Positions 7,113-12,958 of a stretch of DNA of 12,958 bases are shown piece by piece. Under the pieces are notes generated by a model. It was not told where the DNA came from and ran no database searches. It was given only the letters and a program-made list of their open reading frames with translations. Every line of letters starts with the position of its first letter. Within the stretch, counting starts at the first letter, position 1. Source of the stretch: JANOQP01 sp044227705 (GTDB lineage: Bacteria; Bacteroidota; Bacteroidia; Chitinophagales; Saprospiraceae); NCBI GenBank assembly GCA_044227705.1, contig JBGAWE010000129.1:1-12958 (forward strand), in the 5' to 3' direction. The translations under genes and the position numbers were made by a program.

Positions 7113-8765
7113 TTAAGAGAAAATGGACTTGAGGTTGAAGTCAAAGACACTGTGCCGTGTCGGGTCGTGGCCGAGCTTTTCGAGCGCCTTTCGGACGACC
7201 TCCGCCGGTTTTGGGTCGAACAGATCGGCCGGTTTCAGTGCCTCCGAGACGGGGTAGGGCTGCCCCTCGCCGTCCCTTATCTTTTTCAACTCGGCGAGCC
7301 ACTCCGTCACGTGCTGCGCGGACAGGCCCCCGAATCGCGGCAGCCGCCTGAAGTTGAAGCCCGCACCAGCGAACCGCTTGCCCAAATCGCCCGTCGGGTC
7401 GAACCCCGCGCGGGTCGGGCAGAGGTCGCAGACGAGCATGAAAAAGGGGTTGTCCGTCGGAACCTTCGGCACGACGGCCTCGGCGATCGCGCAGAGCGCC
7501 TGCTGCGCAAAGCCGTCGGAAAGGACGCTGCTCTCGATTTTGACCACGAGGATGCAGGCACTGGCCTTGAGGCAGTCGGCCACCTTTCGGGCGAGGATGT
7601 CGGCCTGTTTGCCCGCCTCGCCCGGCACGCGGCCGAGGATGTGGCGCTCCCAATCGAAGCTGGCCCCGTCCGTTTCGTCGGGCACAAGCGTCACGTCGAG
7701 CAGTTGGGGGTTGATCACGCGGCGGGCGGACGGCTCCTCGCCCTCCTTCCATTGGTCGCGCACCCAGCCGAGGAGGCTTTTCACGAGGAGGTCGAAATCC
7801 GCCCTTTCGGGCATGAGCAGGCCGACGAAATGGGCGTGGCCGTTGAGGTCGAAGTTGCCCGGCGCCTCGTCGGGGCCTTCCTCGAAGACGGTGCGCTGCC
7901 GCTTGAAGTCGAGCTTGTCCAAAAAGAGCCTTTCGACGGCGGCCAGCGGCGGCGGGTTCTTCCCTTTGAACTTGAAGATGAAGTTCCGCGCGTCGCGCCC
8001 CGGCTGGCCGCCGATGACGGGGTTGCCGAGGCGGCTGCACTCGACCTCCTGCGGTACGCCGCTGCTGACCATGCCGAAGCGCAGGTTCTTGACGACCTCC
8101 GTCGCCCAGAAGGGGCGGTTCAGCCCGTTGCCCGAGCCGAGCACCTCTTTGAGCGAGCGGACGAAGGGGCTGCCCGCGCCCCCGAAGTCCTCGAAGGAGA
8201 CCCCGGCCGAGGTGGCCGCTGTCAGCGCGTAGCACGGGACGGCTGTCTGGCGGCTGTTGACGTTTTGAAAAACCGCCTGCGCGTGGCAGGCGTCGAGGAC
8301 GAGGAAGATGGCGCTGCAGTTGTCGACCTCGGCCAGCGTGTCGAAGACGCTCGAAAAGTTGGCCGCGTTGGCCAGCACCGAGGCCCCGTCGCCCTCGGGG
8401 TGGAGGAGGAACTTCCAGATTTTGCGCGTCGCCTTGTCGAGCACGCCGTGGCCGGAATAGTAGACGAGGAGCTGGTCCTCGGGCCGCAGCTTCGGGATGA
8501 TGTCGCCGAGCGCGGCTTCCACCCTCGACAGCTGGGCCTCGTCGCCCGCCAGCAGCGTGAGGTTGTCGGTTGAAAAGCCCTCGTACTGTTCGAGCAGGAT
8601 TTGGAAGACCTCCTCCGCGTCGATGCGGGGCTTGGTCAGCAGGGGGATGGCCGCGCCGTCGTGCATCAAATCGGCGTAGCTGTCCACCGCGATGGCCAGC
8701 ACGTGGCAGGTGCCGCCGCGCGTGTTCTTGATTTCCGACTTGAGCAGTTCGTCGATTTCTGGCAT
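7113..8765 (-). CDS. caspase-family protease fused to inactive STAND-like domain
   Basis: Residues 15-260 of this 550-residue protein are a caspase-like (peptidase C14) domain: strand HVLAIAVDSY (21-30), VYYSGHG with catalytic His106, LVLDACHAQ with catalytic Cys160. Both dyad residues are intact. Residues about 275-500 resemble the inactive STAND-type domain found with MoxR-vWA systems: it opens with LFLDKLDFKRQRTVFEE (280-296), where STAND NTPases would carry a P-loop soon after, but the matching part (307-332) has no GxxxxGK, and the hydrophobic strands ILVVKIE (405-411) and FFMLVCDLCP (441-450) occupy Walker B-like positions. The tail HSVFDFNLKSIF has no clear parallel. It precedes the MoxR gene by 19 bp and follows the second caspase by 27 bp. 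Caspases of this type cleave proteins after activation, often causing cell death. The caspase call is sure; the STAND-like call is by pattern only. Confidence 0.88.
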   Translation of the reverse strand: MPEIDELLKSEIKNTRGGTCHVLAIAVDSYADLMHDGAAIPLLTKPRIDAEEVFQILLEQYEGFSTDNLTLLAGDEAQLSRVEAALGDIIPKLRPEDQLLVYYSGHGVLDKATRKIWKFLLHPEGDGASVLANAANFSSVFDTLAEVDNCSAIFLVLDACHAQAVFQNVNSRQTAVPCYALTAATSAGVSFEDFGGAGSPFVRSLKEVLGSGNGLNRPFWATEVVKNLRFGMVSSGVPQEVECSRLGNPVIGGQPGRDARNFIFKFKGKNPPPLAAVERLFLDKLDFKRQRTVFEEGPDEAPGNFDLNGHAHFVGLLMPERADFDLLVKSLLGWVRDQWKEGEEPSARRVINPQLLDVTLVPDETDGASFDWERHILGRVPGEAGKQADILARKVADCLKASACILVVKIESSVLSDGFAQQALCAIAEAVVPKVPTDNPFFMLVCDLCPTRAGFDPTGDLGKRFAGAGFNFRRLPRFGGLSAQHVTEWLAELKKIRDGEGQPYPVSEALKPADLFDPKPAEVVRKALEKLGHDPTRHSVFDFNLKSIFS

Positions 8766-8792
8766 CGGTTGCGCCGTTTAAAATCAATTCGC

Positions 8793-10415
8793 CTAAACCT
8801 GCAAAGCCGCCTGCAGCCCCTTCACCACGTCGACCCATGCCCGGTCGGGGTTCGGGGAGGAATGGATGGGCTTCTTGTCCGTCGGCAGCGGCTTCAGTTT
8901 TTCGATGCCCGAGCCGGACAGGTCGGCATCCTTGAAGAGGACGGGGACGACGAGCTTGCCCGCTCGCCGGGCCGTGTCGAGCAGGGCGAGGTTTTCTTCG
9001 TTCGCAAAAAACCTCGGCGATACGAGCACCGCTACCACCCGCGCCTCGTCGATGGCGGCGACCATCGAGTCGGCAACAACATCCCCCGTTTTGACGTCGG
9101 CGTTGAAGAACGCCCGCAGGCTCTTCGACCGGATGGGCAGCGCGAGGTGCGTCTTCAAATCCTTCGCCGCGCCCGCCTCGGCCTCGTCGTGAAGGACGAC
9201 GAGCAGCGGCGGCTGGCCCGGCGGTGGCGAGGGCGGCGGCTTAAATGTCGGCTTCGGCTTTTCTTTTGGAAGCCGCTCTTTAGCCGTGTTCAACAAGTCC
9301 AGCAGCGCGGCGGTGACGCGGTTCGACTCGATTTGCCCCTCTTGATAGGAAACGAAGCCGAGCATCGTCTCCCTTTTGTTCTTCTCGAAGCGGCCGCTCA
9401 AAAGCACCAGTTCGGAGGTGAGGCCGAGGCTGTGCGCCGCGTCGGTCTCGCGCAGCAGCTTGATGGCCTCCTCGAACCTCGCCGAGGCGACGAGCTGGAC
9501 GACCTTATCGAGTTCTTGGAGGACGAGCGCCGCGTCGATTTTCTTTTCGACGACCGGCGGCTCCGGCTCGATTTTCCTTTCGACGATGGGCGGCTCCGGC
9601 TCGATTTCCCAGACGATGGGCAATTCGGAGGCCCCGGCCCTCGGATGAAAATAATACTGCCCCCTGAACCTCGTCGAATCGGAGAACGGCCCGCAGTCCG
9701 GCTCCTGCCCGTCCTCGCGCTCGAAGCGGTCGAGGTCGTCGATGATGGACTGGGCCAGCGCGTTCGCGCCGAGCAGGCCGTCGTTCTCTTTGAGTTGAAA
9801 AAGGAGCGACTCCACGAACGGGCTGTGCTCGCCCCGGAAGCCATCGCTGACGGGCGTGTTTCGGCCCGAGGTCAGGGCGAAGCGCGACGGGTACCTCTCG
9901 GGCGGGGCCGTCGCGGCCGCGCGGCGCTGCTGAAAGATGAGGCCCGAGAAACAGGAGTCGAAGATGACGACGATGTGCCGACAAGTAAAGGAGTCGAGCA
10001 GCGACTTGATGTGCGAGAGATTGAGGTAGCTGAACTTGCTCGTCGCGTCGGCCGGGATGAGCGCACCGATGCCCCGGCCTCCGTAGTTCTCGCCGTGCCC
10101 GGAGTACATCAAAACGAGGCTGTCGTCGGGCCGGTCCTTCATCCGCTCGAACAGCTCGTCAAGCTCGCGCAGGATGCCCTCGAAGGTCGCCTCGCCGTTG
10201 AGAAGGAGCTTCGTGTCCTCTTTTTCAAAGTCGTATTGCTCGATGAGGAGGTCGCGCACGGCGGTCACGTCGCGCACGCAGTTGTTGAGCCGCCACCTCG
10301 GCTGGATGTACTCGTCGATGCCGATGCCGAGGAAATGGCTCTTGCCGCGCACGAACTCGGGCGGCTTCTTGGGCAACGGGCTTTCGTCGATGTCTCGTTT
10401 GCGTTCTTGGGCCAT
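8793..10415 (-). CDS. caspase - EAD11 - TIR-like fusion protein
   Basis: Three modules are visible in 540 residues. Residues 25-255 are a caspase-like protease with catalytic His107 (LVLMYSGHG) and Cys155 (IFDSCFSG), both intact. A linker with tandem EPEPP(I/V)VE(R/K)KI units (272-292) leads to residues 300-382, which match effector-associated domain 11 (EAD11): LTSELVLLSGRFEKNKRE, then FVSYQEGQIESNRVTAALLD. EADs are adaptor domains thought to dock effectors on partners carrying the same EAD. A Pro-rich linker (383-402) precedes a TIR-like domain (404-538: LLVVLHDEAEA, AVLVSPRFF, KLVVPVLF, KLKPLPTDKKP). By spacing, the usual TIR catalytic Glu falls on L479, so NAD hydrolysis is doubtful. The start ATG at 10413-10415 is 36 bp after the preceding gene. 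No second EAD11 copy is seen in the window, so its partner may be encoded elsewhere. Confidence 0.88.
   Translation of the reverse strand: MAQERKRDIDESPLPKKPPEFVRGKSHFLGIGIDEYIQPRWRLNNCVRDVTAVRDLLIEQYDFEKEDTKLLLNGEATFEGILRELDELFERMKDRPDDSLVLMYSGHGENYGGRGIGALIPADATSKFSYLNLSHIKSLLDSFTCRHIVVIFDSCFSGLIFQQRRAAATAPPERYPSRFALTSGRNTPVSDGFRGEHSPFVESLLFQLKENDGLLGANALAQSIIDDLDRFEREDGQEPDCGPFSDSTRFRGQYYFHPRAGASELPIVWEIEPEPPIVERKIEPEPPVVEKKIDAALVLQELDKVVQLVASARFEEAIKLLRETDAAHSLGLTSELVLLSGRFEKNKRETMLGFVSYQEGQIESNRVTAALLDLLNTAKERLPKEKPKPTFKPPPSPPPGQPPLLVVLHDEAEAGAAKDLKTHLALPIRSKSLRAFFNADVKTGDVVADSMVAAIDEARVVAVLVSPRFFANEENLALLDTARRAGKLVVPVLFKDADLSGSGIEKLKPLPTDKKPIHSSPNPDRAWVDVVKGLQAALQV
9536..9601 (-). repeat. 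33-bp tandem repeat in caspase-EAD11 linker
   Basis: Two 33-bp units, 9536-9568 and 9569-9601, differ at a few positions and encode an 11-residue repeat (IEPEPPIVERK, then IEPEPPVVEKK) between the caspase and EAD11. A partial third unit follows. It looks like a linker-length duplication. Confidence 0.8.
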
Positions 10416-10451
10416 GCGATGGGCGGCTTTTGCGCTGCAAAGAACAAATTT

Positions 10452-12428
10452 TCACCCGATGCTCAACCGGACGGGGAAAGTCCGCACCGTCCACGCGAAG
10501 TCGTTGGCCTGTTTCGGGTCTTCCTCCTTCTCGATGTCCTTCCTCGTGCTGTCCGTTTCGAGTGGCAGCGACTCTTGGCAAAGTTGCCCGAGCGAGAAGG
10601 GGCGCGTCGAGAAGAAGATTTTGAGCCAAAAGATGGCCTCCCCCACCCCTTCCGCCAGCAGTACCTCTCGCAGCGCGTCGGGCAGGTTGACCGGCACGGC
10701 GAACACGTCCTGTTTGAACGCCGTCCAGTTCCAGCCGCCCAGCCAGCGGCCCCGGCCCTTCGGGAAAAGCTCGGCCTGCATGAACTCGTCGGTGATGCCG
10801 AAGCGCGGGTTGAGCCACAGCGCGCCCATCCACAGCGGGCGGCCCACGGCCTCGACGCGGCACTTGATGAACGGCAGCGACTCCTCGCCCAGCTTGTTTT
10901 TCATCGAGAGAACCGTCGCAGCCGCGTCGGTGATTTCGACAAAATCTGTCTCGTCGGAAAGCAGCGGGTCGGCGTTGAGCAAGTCCGGGTCGAGCAGGCG
11001 GGCGGTCTCCAGCCGGTAGAGTTTTATGGAAAAATCCGAGTCGGCCAGCCTCGACCCGGCGGTCGGCTCGGCGGTGTTGCGCACGATTGTCCACTTGGCG
11101 ATGGCCTCCACCTGCTTGACAAAATCCGCCGCCCCTCGGTGCCGGACGAAGGGCCACGGAGAGCCGTCCTTTTTTTCCAAAAAGAAGCGTCCGCCGTCGT
11201 CCGCGTTCATCCAAAAATCGGCCGAGGCGGGCGAAGCGGCGAAGCGGAAGTTCTTCCCTTTCGCCTCCGCGAGCGCCTTTTCGAGCGCGGGCCTTTCTTG
11301 TTTCGATAAGAAACCGGGCGAAAAGGCGACGGCCACCTCCGCCGTCGGCAGCTCTTTCAAAACGGCGGCGAGCGGGATGAGCGGGATGTCGTCGTCCGTC
11401 AAACCCTCGGCGACGGACTCGGTCGGGCGGACGTGCGAGAGCCAGATTTCGCGCTCGGGCGAGGTGTTTTTTAAGGTCAAAACTGTCCGCTTCCCCCCTT
11501 CCGGCGGCCTCATGCCGTGCCAACTGCCCGCCCGGACGACCCACTCGCCGCCCTTTTTGGCGACAGCGTACTCCGTCGGCTGGGCGAGGAAGGCGTCGAG
11601 GAAGGTCTTTTCGAGGTTGCCCGCGCCGCCCGCGTGGCCGAGCTGCGGGATTTGCCTATCGACAACGGTTCGGACGGCTATCGAGGCCAGTTCCATCAGG
11701 TCGCGGTACGAGCGGTTGAAGCCGCCCTTTTCGCGCAGCAGCCGCGCCAGCGAGTGGGTGAAGGCACCGCGCGGGAGGCCGCCGTCGTCCATCGGCAGCT
11801 CCTTCGCCTCCTCCGTCGGGCCGCAGGCGGCGAGGGTGACGTGGGGCGCGGTCGGGAATTTCCCCTTTTCCCAGTCGGGCGAGTAGCCAACGAGGCTGGC
11901 CAGCGGCAATGAGCCGTCGCGGTTGAAGGCCGGGGCCGAGCGGGTTTTGGCCATGCTGCCCAGCCCTTTCGTGATGCCTGAGGCGTGGCAGCAGTCGGCG
12001 ACGACGGCGAAGTGGACGGCCCCGCTGTCGCCTACCGCTTCGTGGATGAGGGCGCGAAGCTCCTTGTCGTAGAGGTCACGGCCGTCGGCGGTGCGGCTGT
12101 CGTGCAGCAGGAGGGTCTCCATCTGGTGGTTGGCCTCGTCGTCGGGAAGCTCAGGGCGGGCAGGCCAGAGCCGTGGCGCTGCTGGCCGCCCAGGCGTCGC
12201 CCGGCCGCGCCTTCCCGAAATGCTCGCGGAAGGTGGCGACCATTTCGAGGTCGCCTCGTCGTCCGTCAGCGTTTCGATGTCGAGACGGACGTCGGGGCCA
12301 GCCTGCCGGGCGGCCTCACGGAGGAGTTCGTCCATCTCCGCCATATCGCGGGCGGGCGCGTCGAGGGCGAGCGGGAGATTGTCGAGGTAGTCGCCGATGC
12401 CGACGAGGAGGGCGCGGACGGTCTTCAT
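10452..12428 (-). CDS. caspase-family protease with internal frame disruption
   Basis: The 658-residue reading starts with a caspase-like opening (RALLVGIGDYLDNLPLALDA, 5-24) and carries VVADCCHASG with catalytic Cys147. The His motif is missing from the frame: residues 61 to about 88 (Ser/Arg/Pro-rich) are out of frame, and the neighbouring frames read MVATFREHFGKARPGDA and then RHGSG, as expected for the strand and GHG region. Three single-base losses would explain this and restore frame. After LLLHDSRTADGRDLYDKELR (106-125) the protein continues normally. Residues 285-658 are a C-terminal region seen in long Bacteroidota caspase proteins (WHGMRPPEGGKRTVL, 304-318; IAKWTIVRNTAEP), function unknown. 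The ATG at 12426-12428 lies 3 bp after the patatin stop. If the disruption is real, protease activity is lost; if it is a consensus error, this is a third active caspase of about 659 residues. Confidence 0.82.
   Translation of the reverse strand: MKTVRALLVGIGDYLDNLPLALDAPARDMAEMDELLREAARQAGPDVRLDIETLTDDEATSKWSPPSASISGRRGRATPGRPAAPRLWPARPELPDDEANHQMETLLLHDSRTADGRDLYDKELRALIHEAVGDSGAVHFAVVADCCHASGITKGLGSMAKTRSAPAFNRDGSLPLASLVGYSPDWEKGKFPTAPHVTLAACGPTEEAKELPMDDGGLPRGAFTHSLARLLREKGGFNRSYRDLMELASIAVRTVVDRQIPQLGHAGGAGNLEKTFLDAFLAQPTEYAVAKKGGEWVVRAGSWHGMRPPEGGKRTVLTLKNTSPEREIWLSHVRPTESVAEGLTDDDIPLIPLAAVLKELPTAEVAVAFSPGFLSKQERPALEKALAEAKGKNFRFAASPASADFWMNADDGGRFFLEKKDGSPWPFVRHRGAADFVKQVEAIAKWTIVRNTAEPTAGSRLADSDFSIKLYRLETARLLDPDLLNADPLLSDETDFVEITDAAATVLSMKNKLGEESLPFIKCRVEAVGRPLWMGALWLNPRFGITDEFMQAELFPKGRGRWLGGWNWTAFKQDVFAVPVNLPDALREVLLAEGVGEAIFWLKIFFSTRPFSLGQLCQESLPLETDSTRKDIEKEEDPKQANDFAWTVRTFPVRLSIG
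12158..12250 (-). other. compensated frameshift cluster in caspase gene
   Basis: Translation stays open but leaves the family frame just after DDEAT and returns at PELPDDEAN. Restoring one G at about 12249, one C at about 12175 and one G at about 12163 (plus strand) would give DDEATLEMVATFREHFGKA, then an SGHGSG motif, then ARPELPDDE. Each proposed loss is in a short G or C run, a typical pattern of long-read consensus error. A real mutation cluster cannot be excluded. Confidence 0.6.
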
Positions 12429-12431
12429 CGG

Positions 12432-12958
12432 TCAGGCGGTCTGGCTCATTTCTTTGAAAAGGAGGTTGCAGATCCGGTCGATGGCGGCGGAATTGTCGCG
12501 GACAGAGCGGTCGGCGACTTTTTTCAATTCGGGGATGTTGGCCACCTCGTCGAAGGCGCTGATGTCGTCGGCTATCTCGGGGTTGATGCGGAAATAGCTC
12601 TCGATGCGGCTCTCGGACGTCGGCAGCAGATTGCGCATCTGGAAGTCGACCGTCTCGCTCACGCCCTGCATGAGGATGTCGACGATGGGCCGCGCCCACT
12701 GCGCCTTCCCCCACCCGCGTGCTTTCGAATAAGGGTATTTCCGGGTGACGTTGCCCGTGCCGAGCGAGACCATGAGGCAGTTGCTCGGCTCGACGGGTTC
12801 GAAGCGGTTGGGGTTGTCGAGGCCCTTGCCGTCGCCGCCGCCGGGCGGGGGGGCCTGCGCGTGGCGTTTCTCGAATTCGACCTTTCGGAACCCCACGCCC
12901 GCCTCGACGAGCGCGAGCACGGCCGGGTTGTTGGCGAAGACGCCGCCGTCGACGAGGT
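12432..12958 (-). CDS. patatin-like phospholipase, C-terminal part (5' end outside window)
   Basis: The visible 174 or so residues start mid-protein with LVDGGVFANNPAVLALVEA. DGG (12942-12950) is the patatin motif holding the catalytic Asp, NNP follows as in the family, and CLMVSLGTGN is the typical following strand. The GxSxG serine and oxyanion-hole glycines lie beyond the right edge, so activity cannot be judged. The C-terminus (FRINPEIADDISAFDEVANI, then a helix to the end) is normal for bacterial patatins. Patatins release fatty acids from membrane lipids; in several immune systems they act as membrane-damaging effectors. It ends 3 bp before the first caspase gene, so it probably shares the transcript. 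Whether it is a CapV-like nucleotide-activated lipase cannot be told; no CD-NTase gene is in the window. Confidence 0.9.
   Translation of the reverse strand, partial: LVDGGVFANNPAVLALVEAGVGFRKVEFEKRHAQAPPPGGGDGKGLDNPNRFEPVEPSNCLMVSLGTGNVTRKYPYSKARGWGKAQWARPIVDILMQGVSETVDFQMRNLLPTSESRIESYFRINPEIADDISAFDEVANIPELKKVADRSVRDNSAAIDRICNLLFKEMSQTA

Noticed and set aside
7094..7150. Extended N-terminus for the MoxR ATPase
   Set aside because: It would overlap the preceding gene by 38 bp and adds Ser/Thr-rich residues; the ATG at 7093 gives a normal gene spacing.
6954..8573. Plus-strand open frame opposite the caspase-STAND-like gene
   Set aside because: Antisense shadow with low-complexity composition; the minus-strand frame has intact catalytic motifs.
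8601..11309. Long plus-strand open frame (902 codons) across the caspase genes
   Set aside because: It spans the antisense of parts of three real genes and their intergenic gaps, with biased composition and no motifs.

Overview
The window looks like chromosomal DNA of a GC-rich member of the Bacteroidota, perhaps Saprospiria-like. This rests on the DUF4255/Pvc16-type gene, the caspase and EAD11 families, start codons without clear Shine-Dalgarno sequences, and one TAnnTTTG promoter-like site. The lineage call is inference. All convincing genes are on the minus strand, so biological order runs from the right edge to the left.

Reading 5'->3' on the minus strand: (a) 12958-12432, the C-terminal half of a patatin-like phospholipase, cut by the window edge; (b) 12428-10452, a caspase-family protease whose N-terminal domain carries about 30 out-of-frame codons; (c) 10415-8793, a caspase + EAD11 + TIR-like fusion; (d) 8765-7113, a caspase fused to what looks like an inactive STAND-type domain; (e) 7093-5987, a MoxR-type AAA+ ATPase; (f) 5990-4809, a vWA-like protein; (g) 4805-1041, a 1254-residue protein with an N-terminal VMAP-type helical module, two trypsin-like domains, a SIR2-like domain and a C-terminal TIR-like domain. 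The gaps are 3, 36, 27 and 19 bp, then a 4-bp ATGA overlap, then 3 bp, so these seven genes look like one operon whose promoter lies beyond the right edge. After a 386-bp intergenic stretch comes a possible small zinc-ribbon ORF and then a DUF4255 (Pvc16-like) gene, which hints that an extracellular contractile injection locus starts at the left edge.

The operon looks like a MoxR-vWA-VMAP type NTP-dependent conflict (immunity or programmed cell death) system. The ATPase, vWA protein and large scaffold would form the sensing and switching core. Three caspases and a lipase would be candidate executors. The most unusual feature is the 1254-residue protein: by my hand alignment all four of its enzyme-like domains have lost or changed key catalytic residues, while the two in-frame caspases keep intact His-Cys dyads. 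It reads as a pseudoenzyme scaffold or sensor. A sharply AT-richer 1.2-kb segment covers its SIR2-like module, suggesting cassette exchange. No tRNA, rRNA, CRISPR array, transposase or insertion sequence was seen.
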